38,026 nucleotides of DNA from the NCBI GenBank assembly GCA_021232515.1, contig JAJPOQ010000170.1, forward strand, positions 1 to 38,026, given 5' to 3'. Positions 25,812 to 33,887 of this stretch are shown one piece after another. The notes under the pieces are model-generated. The model saw only the letters and a program-made list of their open reading frames with translations. It was not told the DNA's origin and did not search any database. The position numbers and the translations under genes were made by a program. How positions within the stretch are numbered: position 1 is the first letter of the stretch; every line of letters begins with the position of its first letter. The DNA comes from Lentisphaeraceae bacterium. Lineage in GTDB: Bacteria; Verrucomicrobiota; Lentisphaeria; Lentisphaerales; Lentisphaeraceae.

Positions 25812-27125
25812 ATGAAGTACTTAGTTGTGTTATTCGCAGTTTTAATGCTACAACCTCTTATGGCAAGAGATAAAAAGCCAAACGTTATTTTGATCCTTAC
25901 AGATGATCAAGGATCGCTAGATATGGGTATCTATGGTTCGCCAAACTTAGTAACGCCCAATATGGATAAGTTAGCAAAAAGTGGCATTCGCTGGAATCAG
26001 TTTTATGCAGCATCTCCAGTATGTTCTCCTTCGAGAGCTGGGTTACTCACTGGTCTGACACCTCAAGCTGCAGGTGTTCCGGGAAATGTCGGTTTAACTG
26101 CCGAAGGTATGCCTTCCAACAGAGTGACTATTGCAGAGCAAATGAAAGGCGCTGGCTATAAGACAGCTCTTATCGGTAAGTGGCACTTAGGTCACCACGA
26201 CGATACTATTCCAAACGCTCAAGGTTTTGATCACCAGTTTGGTCACTTGGTTGGTTGTATCGACAACTATTCTCATTTCTTTTACTGGAACGGGCCTAAC
26301 AAGCATGACTTGTTTAGAAACAATCAAGAGGTTCACTATCCTGGGCGTTATTTTCCAGATATGATGGTTGAAGAAACTGTCAACTTTATGCAAGAAAATA
26401 AAGAAGACCCTTTCTTTGTTTACTTTGCTATCAATCTTCCTCACTATCCTTACCAAGGAGATCCAGAGTGGCTTGAGTTCTATAAAGATTTACCTAAAGA
26501 GCGTCGCTACTACAACGCTTTTATGTCGACGATGGATTCGCGAATTGGACAACTTTTAGATGGTGTAGATAAACTTGGCTTGAAAGAAGATACAATCGTT
26601 ATATTTCAGTCGGATCACGGTCACTCAACAGAAGAGCGCGCTTTCTTTGGTGGTGGTTATAGCGGTCCATACCGTGGAGCAAAGTTTAGTTTACTTGAGG
26701 GTGGCATACGCGTTCCTGCAATCATCTCATGGCCTGGTAAAATCGCCGGAAATCAAGTCCGTGATCAATTTGCTGTAGCTTGTGATTGGTATCCAACAAT
26801 TTTAGACCTTTGTGGCATCCCTCAACCGAAACATAAATTGGACGGGAAGAGCCTTGTTGAAGTTATAGAAAATAAAGACGCCAAGACTTCTCATAAAGTA
26901 TTTAACTGGGAGCGAGGCGGTCAATGGTCAGTTCGAGAAGGAGACTGGAAGTTGAACCATAACGTTATGGATACAACGACGAAAAAAAGAGTGACGGAAA
27001 AAGGTCTTAAGCTTTTTAATATTTCTCAAGACCCTTCAGAGAAAAACGATATTGCCAAGAAGCATCCAGATGTTGTGGCTCGCTTAAAGGCTCACCACGA
27101 AGCTTGGTTAAAGACTCTCAAGTAG
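25812..27125 (+). CDS. Exported sulfatase (arylsulfatase, CSPSR type)
   Basis: 437 residues from ATG 25812, which gives a clean signal peptide ('MKYLVVLFAVLMLQPLMA'); frames opening at 25773 (TTG) or 25782 (ATG) would add a polar extension and run through the inverted repeat. AAGG lies about eleven bases before ATG, rather far. 'NVILILTDDQGSLDMGIYG' holds the metal ligands, CSPSR the formylglycine precursor C71, 'LIGKWHLGHHD', 'FQSDHGHS' and 'SLLEGGIRVPAIISWPG' complete the active-site set. The protein is probably periplasmic or surface-located and acts on a sulfated sugar. Its last 18 bases overlap the convergent EI24-like gene. It has its own transcription unit, bounded by a terminator upstream. 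Confidence 0.94.
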   Translation: MKYLVVLFAVLMLQPLMARDKKPNVILILTDDQGSLDMGIYGSPNLVTPNMDKLAKSGIRWNQFYAASPVCSPSRAGLLTGLTPQAAGVPGNVGLTAEGMPSNRVTIAEQMKGAGYKTALIGKWHLGHHDDTIPNAQGFDHQFGHLVGCIDNYSHFFYWNGPNKHDLFRNNQEVHYPGRYFPDMMVEETVNFMQENKEDPFFVYFAINLPHYPYQGDPEWLEFYKDLPKERRYYNAFMSTMDSRIGQLLDGVDKLGLKEDTIVIFQSDHGHSTEERAFFGGGYSGPYRGAKFSLLEGGIRVPAIISWPGKIAGNQVRDQFAVACDWYPTILDLCGIPQPKHKLDGKSLVEVIENKDAKTSHKVFNWERGGQWSVREGDWKLNHNVMDTTTKKRVTEKGLKLFNISQDPSEKNDIAKKHPDVVARLKAHHEAWLKTLK

Positions 27126-27923
27126 TTTTTGTCTAGCTTGCCACTTTTCTTCACAGAAGAAAGTATAACCGGCCATCTGTAGTAACAGACTGGCCGGTAA
27201 AAGTATCCAGCCTACGACAGGAATAAAACTCACCGCTCCGTGAATGAAACCGATTTTAAAGAGTCGGCCCTTTTTAAGTTTAAACTCTTTATACTTTTCA
27301 GGAGCATCTTCGCCTAATAGCATGATGTAAGGAGTTTTTATATCGAACCCGCTACTACATGAAAGCCCGGCGAAGGTCATGAATGGTCCGATGATTGGAA
27401 TGAGGCCAAGCACAAAGAAAAAGAGTGAGAGTAGCATATTGCCGAGGCTTAGTTTTAAACCCGCCAAAAAGACTTTGATCATGCGTTTTGTGTTAAATGG
27501 CTTTTCTGGAATTCCACGGAAGTGAGTCATGATTTTTTCAAGAAGTGTATCTATCCACATACTGAGCACAAATACGGAAAGCTTTAGGGATAAGTAGACT
27601 AGGCCAGACCAGGTGATGATGATCAGCAGCCAATAGAATGGGATGGTGAGGTAACTTAACCAACCAGACCAGTTGTTGATCGCGTCGAGATAGTGAGTCA
27701 GTTCAGGGAGTATCCACATCCTATAAAGAGTGAAAAACAATCCTATGAAAATGGCCAGCGCACAGAGAAGAGTGACAAAAACTCCTTTGAGGTAAAACTT
27801 ATAAAGACCTGGAACTTCTTTAAAGGCTTTTTGGCCTTTATGTAAAAGCATTAAGCCATTTACTTCACGACAGTTTTTGTCTAAGAAGTCATAGGTAGGA
27901 GGAGTTGTTTGATCTGTGCCCAA
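27108..27923 (-). CDS. EI24/CysZ-like multi-pass membrane protein
   Basis: 271 residues with several hydrophobic segments: about 46-68 ('GVFVTLLCALAIFIGLFFTL'), 90-108, 112-135, 170-192 and 226-248, matching the EI24 domain layout. The paired 'GLIPIIGPFM' and 'SFIPVVGWILLP' (helix-proline repeats) are characteristic. CysZ members import sulfate; EI24 relatives of unknown job are also common, so a sulfate-handling role next to sulfatases is only suggestive. The start is TTG at 27923, supported by AGGA six bases upstream; the first ATG is 24 codons further in and would cut into the protein. Overlaps the convergent sulfatase by 18 bases. Confidence 0.75.
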   Translation of the reverse strand: MGTDQTTPPTYDFLDKNCREVNGLMLLHKGQKAFKEVPGLYKFYLKGVFVTLLCALAIFIGLFFTLYRMWILPELTHYLDAINNWSGWLSYLTIPFYWLLIIITWSGLVYLSLKLSVFVLSMWIDTLLEKIMTHFRGIPEKPFNTKRMIKVFLAGLKLSLGNMLLSLFFFVLGLIPIIGPFMTFAGLSCSSGFDIKTPYIMLLGEDAPEKYKEFKLKKGRLFKIGFIHGAVSFIPVVGWILLPASLLLQMAGYTFFCEEKWQARQKLLESL

Positions 27924-28016
27924 TTGGAATCCTAAATGTTACTTTGACGTAGAGTTTATACAGTATTGTCTCAAAGTAAATATCGGGAATTATAATTTCG
28001 GCTGAATTGTGTAAAG

Positions 28017-28043
28017 AAAAAGGCACTGGAGTCAGTGCCTTTT
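28017..28043. terminator. Bidirectional-looking terminator after the acetylesterase genes
   Basis: AGGCACTG (28021-28028), loop GAGT, CAGTGCCT (28033-28040), extended by A/T runs on both sides. On the minus strand a T run follows the stem nine bases after the 28052 gene, so it should end the esterase operon before the EI24-like gene. Confidence 0.85.
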
Positions 28044-28051
28044 AAGGTAAA

Positions 28052-29665
28052 CTATTTAGTAGAGAAAACAGATGCAGGTAATCCAGACTTGTTATAGAGG
28101 TTGGCGCCTTTTGCATTTGCCGACCAAGCGTAACGAACTTCTACAGGAGCTGAAACGCTTTCATGAGAAACTTCAACGGTATTTTTACCCGTGATTTTCG
28201 CATCTGCCCAGTACCATTTGTTATCTGCCCCACGGATCTGGAATCGCTTTAAAGGCTCACTTACTTCAACAACAGGATCTAAGATAGGCTTTTTACCAGT
28301 CATGAGACCCTCTCCGACGTGATCGAAAGTGATGATGACTTTATTGCCTTTAGTTTCAGAACTTTTATAAAGAGGACCACTGTAAACTAGTTCTTGACCG
28401 TAAGCTTGTTTGAAAGCCCAAAGAGACATTCTTCTACCAGCTTCCATCTTGTTGTGTGGGTGGATGTCTTTGGCTTCGCCAACATCGTTTAGTACAGCCA
28501 TACCAGTTTGTGGAAGACTAAGAGTGAGTCTTTGTTCGTTGATAACTGTTGCCCAACCATCTTTATCTAAAGGTTCAGTATTTGCATCTTTAAATTGTGC
28601 GAGCTGACACCAGTAAAAATAGAAGTCTTTTTGGTTCCATTTTTCGCGCCAAGCTTCGATTAATGCACTAAAATGCTCTTGGTACTTGTCAGCATAGTGA
28701 CCTGAGTTTGATTCGCCTTGGTACCATATAGCACCTTTGACAGCATAAGGAACAAGAGTGTTTAACATAGCGTTATAGAGAGTAGAAGGTATACGATTAG
28801 ATAAGTCAGGCTTCTGTGGAGCTCTTGGTCTTCTTGCTGGTTTTTTACCAGCTTTTTTAGCTTCTGCAGCTTTTACTTTCCAAGCAGCTATTTTCTTCTC
28901 ATAAGCAGCTTTTGCTTTTTCTGGATTCCACTTCGTAAGTTGTTTCTTAACATTGCCAATTTCAGAGTCGTAGTATTTTTTAAGGCTGTCGTTTGTTTGG
29001 AACTTATCCATAGGAATCCATGGTTCGACACGAGTTCCGCCCCAGTTACAGTTCAGTAAACCAACTGGTACATTTAGCTTTTTACGAAGTTCACGAGCAT
29101 AGAAGTAACCAGTTGCAGTGAAGTTGCCGACTACATTTGGCACTGCTTTTTCCCATTGACCTTTGAAGTTTACTTTTTCTTCAAATGCAGAGACACTTCT
29201 TGGAACTTTTATTTGACGTAGAAGCGGATCATTTGCAGTTTCTATTTCTTTGCGAATATAGTCCGACTGTGGTTGATACTGTGGCTCTCTAGCTTTACCG
29301 ATAAGCATGTTGAGTTTGAAGTCCATGTTAGACTGACCACCACAGATCCAAACTTCACCAACAAGTATATCTTTGATAGTTTTAGACTCACTACCAACAG
29401 TGACGACCATGTTATCGCCTTCTGCAGAAGCATTTACAGGAGCGAATTTCACCATCCACTTACCTGAACTATCTACAGTTGTAGCTTTCTCCTGACCTTT
29501 AAAAGTTACAGAGACTTTAGTTCCTTCTGGAGCCCAACCCCAAACAGGAATCTCAGCCTTTTGTTGCAGAACTGCACCGTCTGAAAAAAGAGAAGAGATG
29601 TTTATCTCAGCAAATGCCGAAATGTTAATGAGGGAAACAAGCAAGAGGCCGATTAGCTTCTTCAT
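28052..29665 (-). CDS. Sialate O-acetylesterase-like enzyme (SGNH), copy 1
   Basis: Exported carbohydrate acetylesterase of the SASA/DUF303 family, expected to remove O-acetyl groups from sugars; sialic acid itself is not implied. From ATG 29665 (AAGG about seven bases upstream) the signal peptide is residues 1-19. A beta-sandwich domain follows ('LFSDGAVLQQKAEIPVWGWAPEG'), then block I 'ICGGQSNMDF' with nucleophile S112, 'WYQGESNS', and the acid/His block 'LNDVGEAKDIHPHNKMEAGRR'. A lysine/alanine-rich insert near 210-255 ('KVKAAEAKKAGKKPARRPRAP') splits the catalytic domain. The C-terminal beta part ends 'YNKSGLPASVFSTK'. 537 residues. Tandem paralogue of the next gene, with only 59 bases between them. 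Confidence 0.9.
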   Translation of the reverse strand: MKKLIGLLLVSLINISAFAEINISSLFSDGAVLQQKAEIPVWGWAPEGTKVSVTFKGQEKATTVDSSGKWMVKFAPVNASAEGDNMVVTVGSESKTIKDILVGEVWICGGQSNMDFKLNMLIGKAREPQYQPQSDYIRKEIETANDPLLRQIKVPRSVSAFEEKVNFKGQWEKAVPNVVGNFTATGYFYARELRKKLNVPVGLLNCNWGGTRVEPWIPMDKFQTNDSLKKYYDSEIGNVKKQLTKWNPEKAKAAYEKKIAAWKVKAAEAKKAGKKPARRPRAPQKPDLSNRIPSTLYNAMLNTLVPYAVKGAIWYQGESNSGHYADKYQEHFSALIEAWREKWNQKDFYFYWCQLAQFKDANTEPLDKDGWATVINEQRLTLSLPQTGMAVLNDVGEAKDIHPHNKMEAGRRMSLWAFKQAYGQELVYSGPLYKSSETKGNKVIITFDHVGEGLMTGKKPILDPVVEVSEPLKRFQIRGADNKWYWADAKITGKNTVEVSHESVSAPVEVRYAWSANAKGANLYNKSGLPASVFSTK

Positions 29666-29724
29666 ATTACTACCTTTTATTAATGTTAACACACTATCAA
29701 TTACACAACACGAGAGTTTGGAGA

Positions 29725-31383
29725 CTACTTAGTTTTAAATAATGACGCAGGAAGACCTGCTTTATTATAGAGGTTGGCACCTTCAGCATTTATTGCCCAG
29801 GCGTATCGAACTTCAATTGGTTTAACGACTTCTTTATGATAGACTTCGACTTTATTTTTGCCCGTGATTTTCGCATCTGCCCAGTACCATTTATTGTCAG
29901 TGCCACGAATCTGGAATCTTTTTAAAGGTTCATTGACTTCAACAGTCGCTTTCATTAATGGCTTTTTACCAACCATAAGACCTTCACCGACATGATCGAA
30001 AGTGATGATGACTTTATTGCCCTGAATCTCAGAACTTTTATAAAGTGGACCACTTGCCGTTATGTTTTTATGATAAGCTTGTTTGAGTGCCCATAGAGAC
30101 AGTCTTCTACCAGCTTCCATTTTGTTTTTTGGATGAATATCGTCCTCTTCACCGACATCGTTCAATACAGCCATGCCGACATCGTTTAGATCTTGAAGGC
30201 TGAGTCTTAGTTGATCGCAAATAGTAACCCAACCGTGCTCTTCTATAGGTTCCTTACTTGGATACTTAAACTGTGCAAGCTGACACCAGTAGAAGTGAAA
30301 TTTATCTTGTCCCCAATCTTGGCGCCAGCCTTTGGTCATAGAGGTGAAAAACTTTTTATATTCGTCTTGGTGGTATTTGGAGTTTGATTCACCTTGGTAC
30401 CATATAGCGCCTTTGAGCGCATAAGGGACAAGAGGAGCAATCATGCCATTATAAAGAGCTGTAGGGAAGCTGTTTTTGTATCCGGGTTTCGCCTGTTTTC
30501 TTGGCTTACGAGGAGCTTTTGTACCGTTCTTTTTAGAGAGGATGACTTTCTCCTTCCACTTGGTAACTTGAGCTTGGTAAAGCTTATTGTTCTTTGCTGG
30601 GTCCCACTTTTGCAGTTGGTTTTTGTAGGTCGCCATTTCTTTTGTGAAGTAGTCTTTGATAATAGGAGAACTTTCGTAGGTGTGCTTAGAAATCCAAGGT
30701 TGGACTCTTGTTCCACCCCAAGTAGAATTCAGCAAGCCAACAGGAACGCCAAGTTTTTTGCGCAGTTCACGAGCAAAGAAATAACCGGTGCCATTGAAGT
30801 GTTGGATTTGTCCAGGTACAGCTTTTAGCCAAGTGACAGTAGTGTTTTTTTGAGGAGCATCAGGCGATATTTTTTTTGCTACATTGACGACTCTTAAAAG
30901 CGGGTCATTTGCAGTTTTTATTTCATTTAAAATATACTCTGTGAAGACTTCGTATTTTGGATTTCGCTTGTCAATCTTGAGCCATGAGAGTTTGTCTTTC
31001 ATGTTTACATCTAGACCGCAAAGCCAAGCTAAACGAAACTCCATGTTTGATTGACCACCACAAAGCCAAACTTCACCAATGAGAATGTCGTTGATGACTT
31101 TAGAGCCTTGATCTGACTTTATCGTCATACTAGCACCAACAGCGGACGCTGTCATAGGTTCAAGAGTTACGCGCCAGTCACCACTTGAGTTGGCTATAGT
31201 ATTTTTAGTCTGACCTTTAAAAGTTACAGAGACTTTAGTTCCTTCTGGAGCCCAACCCCAAACGGGGACGGAAGCTTTTTGTTGAAGGACAGCACCTTCA
31301 GAAAAGAGATTTGAGACTTCAACATTAGCAAAAAGAAAAGATGGGAATACACATATGAGTAAGAGGCTTACGAGCTTCTTCAT
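29725..31383 (-). CDS. Sialate O-acetylesterase-like enzyme (SGNH), copy 2
   Basis: 552 residues with the same layout as copy 1: signal peptide 1-19, beta-sandwich, nucleophile S112 in 'LCGGQSNMEF', 'WYQGESNS', and 'LNDVGEEDDIHPKNKMEAGRR' with the catalytic Asp-x-x-His. It is longer than copy 1 because of extra residues after block I ('GLDVNMKDKLSWLKIDKRN'). AAAGG lies about seven bases before ATG, and the ribosome-site surroundings closely match those of copy 1. It is transcribed first, so copy 1 is distal. It follows the cytoplasmic-type esterase gene by 78 bases. Likely deacetylates a polysaccharide that the neighbouring sulfatases desulfate; this is inference from context. Confidence 0.9.
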   Translation of the reverse strand: MKKLVSLLLICVFPSFLFANVEVSNLFSEGAVLQQKASVPVWGWAPEGTKVSVTFKGQTKNTIANSSGDWRVTLEPMTASAVGASMTIKSDQGSKVINDILIGEVWLCGGQSNMEFRLAWLCGLDVNMKDKLSWLKIDKRNPKYEVFTEYILNEIKTANDPLLRVVNVAKKISPDAPQKNTTVTWLKAVPGQIQHFNGTGYFFARELRKKLGVPVGLLNSTWGGTRVQPWISKHTYESSPIIKDYFTKEMATYKNQLQKWDPAKNNKLYQAQVTKWKEKVILSKKNGTKAPRKPRKQAKPGYKNSFPTALYNGMIAPLVPYALKGAIWYQGESNSKYHQDEYKKFFTSMTKGWRQDWGQDKFHFYWCQLAQFKYPSKEPIEEHGWVTICDQLRLSLQDLNDVGMAVLNDVGEEDDIHPKNKMEAGRRLSLWALKQAYHKNITASGPLYKSSEIQGNKVIITFDHVGEGLMVGKKPLMKATVEVNEPLKRFQIRGTDNKWYWADAKITGKNKVEVYHKEVVKPIEVRYAWAINAEGANLYNKAGLPASLFKTK

Positions 31384-31461
31384 TTATCTACCTTTGATCA
31401 CACAATTAACAGGAAGTAAATGTTATAACACACTCACGTTTTTTACTATAGCTTTGGCAGA

Positions 31462-32250
31462 TTAACTAAAGAAAAATTTAAGTGTATCTCGCAAGTGCTC
31501 ATGCCAGTAGTCCCAGGTATGTGCGCCTGAGAATTCTTCATAGCTATGAGGGATTCCTTTTGTCTTGAGGGCCGTGTGTATCTGTCGATTGTCCTCGATA
31601 AGCTCGTCATCGACACCACAGTCAACTCTTAGTGGAGGTAGCTTATTGGCATTTTTCTCTAACCAATAGAGAGGAGAGAAGTCTGGATTGTCTAAGTCAA
31701 TCATCCCGGAAATTTCTTCTTCGATAAAATGTTGTAGTCTTTGAGCAGATAATGGTGCCGAGTGAGCTGATATACCACTGAATTTGTCGGCATACTTGGC
31801 ACCTAGTCTTAACGCACCAAAGCCACCCATGGATAGGCCCGCAATATACAATTTAGACTTTTCAGAGACTTGGTTTGTTAATTCTTGAGCTGCTTTGGGG
31901 ACATCTTCGATAATCCACTTTTCATAATCAGCCCTTTCATGAGCAAAGTAGCCAGTACCGTCACCAGCAAGTCCATCAGATGGCATAGCGATGACAAAGG
32001 GTTTTACCTCTTTAGAGGAAATCATTTCTTCTGCAGTTAAGTGAGCCCCGCCAGAAAATGCCCAAGACCAACTGCTGCCATATACACCATGCATAAGAAT
32101 AAGTAGAGGTAGGTCTTTCTCGTCAGTTTCAGGAATGTAAAAAACAATATCGCCACGACCTTTCAGGTTCTTTGACTTTACGGTCATGAAAGTGAGTAAG
32201 TCGGGTTTGAACTTACTGTCGGCTATTTCAACTGTTTTAAAGTGGCTCAT
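31462..32250 (-). CDS. Esterase, alpha/beta fold, EstA/FrmB-like
   Basis: 262 residues with no signal peptide, so probably cytoplasmic. The nucleophile elbow is G-L-S-M-G-G (about 132-137), the His appears in 'FSGAHTWDYWHEHL' near the end, and 'LPPLRVDCGVDDELIEDNRQ' supplies the acidic residue region. 'LPLLILMHGVYGSSWSWAFSGG' holds the oxyanion-hole segment. It matches the putative esterase family (PF00756), which includes S-formylglutathione hydrolase and acetylxylan or feruloyl esterases. ATG 32250 is chosen because GAGGA lies about five bases upstream; a TTG at 32262 is the alternative. A terminator separates it from the ThuA gene upstream; the acetylesterase genes follow. Confidence 0.88.
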   Translation of the reverse strand: MSHFKTVEIADSKFKPDLLTFMTVKSKNLKGRGDIVFYIPETDEKDLPLLILMHGVYGSSWSWAFSGGAHLTAEEMISSKEVKPFVIAMPSDGLAGDGTGYFAHERADYEKWIIEDVPKAAQELTNQVSEKSKLYIAGLSMGGFGALRLGAKYADKFSGISAHSAPLSAQRLQHFIEEEISGMIDLDNPDFSPLYWLEKNANKLPPLRVDCGVDDELIEDNRQIHTALKTKGIPHSYEEFSGAHTWDYWHEHLRDTLKFFFS

Positions 32251-32273
32251 AAGATTCCTCAATGATTAAAAAT

Positions 32274-32304
32274 AAAAAGGCCACACTAACTTAACAGTGT
32301 GGCC
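32274..32304 (-). terminator. Rho-independent terminator of the ThuA-like gene
   Basis: GGCCACACT (32279-32287) and AGTGTGGCC (32296-32304) form a perfect 9-bp stem with an 8-base loop. On the minus strand it is followed by TTTTT, then further T-rich sequence. It starts 25 bases beyond the stop at 32329. Confidence 0.9.
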
Positions 32305-32328
32305 AAAATGATAAAGCTTAAAGCAGAC

Positions 32329-33069
32329 TTATTGGTGAGTTACCCACAGAGCAGCTCTAGAAAGTAAGTCTAAGTACTCTTTGGAACTAACAAGTTCATT
32401 GTAGTGACCTAGAGTTGTGCCAAATACACGAGCTTTGCCGTACTGATTGACCCAGATACATGGAGCTGGCGTTTTATCGCCTTTTTCCGTACGAGTTCCC
32501 ATTGCCAGAACTGTTGCAGTATCTTCGATTTTAGTGATGTTGTAAAGTTCGCCATTTGGAGTTAACCAAGTTTTTGGGAAACCCTTCATAACTGGGTGGT
32601 CTTCGCCAACGTTTTCAATTGAGATCTTTGACTTTGGACCGTGATTTGGAGATGTGACCCCAAGAAGTTTGTTCCAAGTTTTCTCACCTTTGATCTTCCA
32701 GTGGTAAGAGTGCATGCTGCAGTGAAGTGCGATTGCAGGCAGACCTTCATGGTGAATTTTGGTGATTGAGTCGACAAAGTTTTTGTCAGTTTCTTTAGCA
32801 TGGCAAAGATTGTAAATCACAAGGTCGTAACCTTTTGACCAATCTTTCTTGCTTAGTTGAGCTTTCATTTTGTCTTGGTCCATTTCTAGAACGATGTCGC
32901 ACTTTATGTCGATTCTTTTAGAAAGACCTTCAGGGATGATGTGTTGTTGCTTTTTATAATCGTGACAGCAACCGCCAGTTAAGTAAAGAGCTTTTAGTGG
33001 TTTTGGTGCAGTATCTGTTATACCGCATGAAGTAAGTAGTACTGTGATAGCAATGATTAAGAATCTCAT
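32329..33069 (-). CDS. ThuA-like lipoprotein
   Basis: 246 residues. The signal peptide ends in a lipobox 'LLTSC' (Cys14), so it is probably lipid-anchored. The ThuA fold (class I glutamine-amidotransferase-like, PF06283) shows in 'ALYLTGGCCHDYKKQQ' near 28-43, 'VIYNLCHAKETDKNF', 'GLPAIALHCSMHSYHW' and 'HPVMKGFPKTWLTPNGELYN', with 'GKARVFGTTLGHYNE' toward the end. ThuA proteins were linked to trehalose utilisation, and many planctomycete relatives sit beside DUF1080 genes, as here. ATG 33069 is strongly supported by AAGGAG with a four-base spacer; an upstream in-frame start at 33102 adds nothing recognisable. The reaction is not settled for the family. Confidence 0.9.
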   Translation of the reverse strand: MRFLIIAITVLLTSCGITDTAPKPLKALYLTGGCCHDYKKQQHIIPEGLSKRIDIKCDIVLEMDQDKMKAQLSKKDWSKGYDLVIYNLCHAKETDKNFVDSITKIHHEGLPAIALHCSMHSYHWKIKGEKTWNKLLGVTSPNHGPKSKISIENVGEDHPVMKGFPKTWLTPNGELYNITKIEDTATVLAMGTRTEKGDKTPAPCIWVNQYGKARVFGTTLGHYNELVSSKEYLDLLSRAALWVTHQ

Positions 33070-33129
33070 AATTCTCCTTAGTTTATAATTAACCACACAC
33101 AAGGCTATAAAGGTGCTCTGTATAGAAGG

Positions 33130-33155
33130 TTTAAACTAGTAAAAATAAGTTTAAA
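33130..33155. promoter_or_regulatory. Inverted repeat TTTAAACT-N10-AGTTTAAA in the divergent promoter region
   Basis: Two perfect 8-base arms (33130-33137 and 33148-33155) lie between the divergent ThuA-like and DUF1080 genes, centred about 98 bases from the DUF1080 start and 74 bases from the ThuA start. This suits a shared operator. Confidence 0.4.
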
Positions 33156-33240
33156 AACTGTAGATTTCCCAAATACTTTCTGTCACATCTATGTAAATGG
33201 CACCGTAAAATCAGTAACTGTATGAAAAAAGGAAGATCGA

Positions 33241-33870
33241 ATGCGTGTGTTTCTACTAATAAGTTTATTGCTATCTGTGACTGTATCAGCGGAGTTTAAG
33301 TCGGTTCTTTTTAAGGCCCCAGTTTTGGAAGTTGAAGATGCTTTGACAGAATCTTCATGGAAGAAGAACTGGAAAGCTGCTATGGGGAAGTGGTACTGGA
33401 AAAATGACGCGATAGTTGGAGAAGAAAATCTTGCTCAAAATCATCACGCTGGTGCAGGACATATTCACACTATGCACTCAGGGATAATTGAAGCAGAGTT
33501 TCGCATGGATGACTCAAAACGAATTCAGGTAGGGCATGACTACCTTGCGAAAGATAGGAAAGACCATTTACTCAGAATTATTGTAACAAGTTCCGGTAAA
33601 TTATCAGTGCGTGCCGGTTCGGGCTGGGGTAAAACTACTAAGATGAAACAAGTTGGGAAAGGGACGAAAGTATCCGTTGAAAAAGGCAAATGGCATAAAG
33701 TTGCTTTTGAGTTCGATAAGCAAAAAGTAATCGTCCACTTCGATGGCAAGAAAGTTTTTGAAGGCGTTTGTGAAGCGAATCAAGATGTTGTGAAAAATAG
33801 AATTGCTCTGACTGCGAAAGGTTTTGCATCATTTAGAAATGTTAAGTTTTGGAACGGTGTTTCGAAATAA
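33241..33870 (+). CDS. DUF1080 / LamG-like exported protein
   Basis: 209 residues. Signal peptide about 1-17 ('MRVFLLISLLLSVTVSA'). The remainder is a concanavalin-like jelly roll of the DUF1080 (3-keto-disaccharide hydrolase-like) type: 'KWYWKNDAIVGEENLAQNHHAG' near 50-71, 'GIIEAEFRMD', 'WHKVAFEFDKQKVIVHFDGKKVFEG' near 153-177 and 'NRIALTAKGFASFRNVKFW' at the end. It is shorter than stand-alone enzymes often are, and a sugar-binding or hydrolytic role cannot be decided. AAGGA lies about eight bases before ATG. It is divergent from the ThuA-like gene, the classic partner, across a 171-base region. Confidence 0.85.
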   Translation: MRVFLLISLLLSVTVSAEFKSVLFKAPVLEVEDALTESSWKKNWKAAMGKWYWKNDAIVGEENLAQNHHAGAGHIHTMHSGIIEAEFRMDDSKRIQVGHDYLAKDRKDHLLRIIVTSSGKLSVRAGSGWGKTTKMKQVGKGTKVSVEKGKWHKVAFEFDKQKVIVHFDGKKVFEGVCEANQDVVKNRIALTAKGFASFRNVKFWNGVSK

Positions 33871-33887
33871 TTACATGGTTTTTTATA

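Noticed and set aside
30394..30828. 144-codon plus-strand frame
   Set aside because: It lies entirely opposite the second acetylesterase gene, which has clear catalytic motifs; composition shows it is a shadow.
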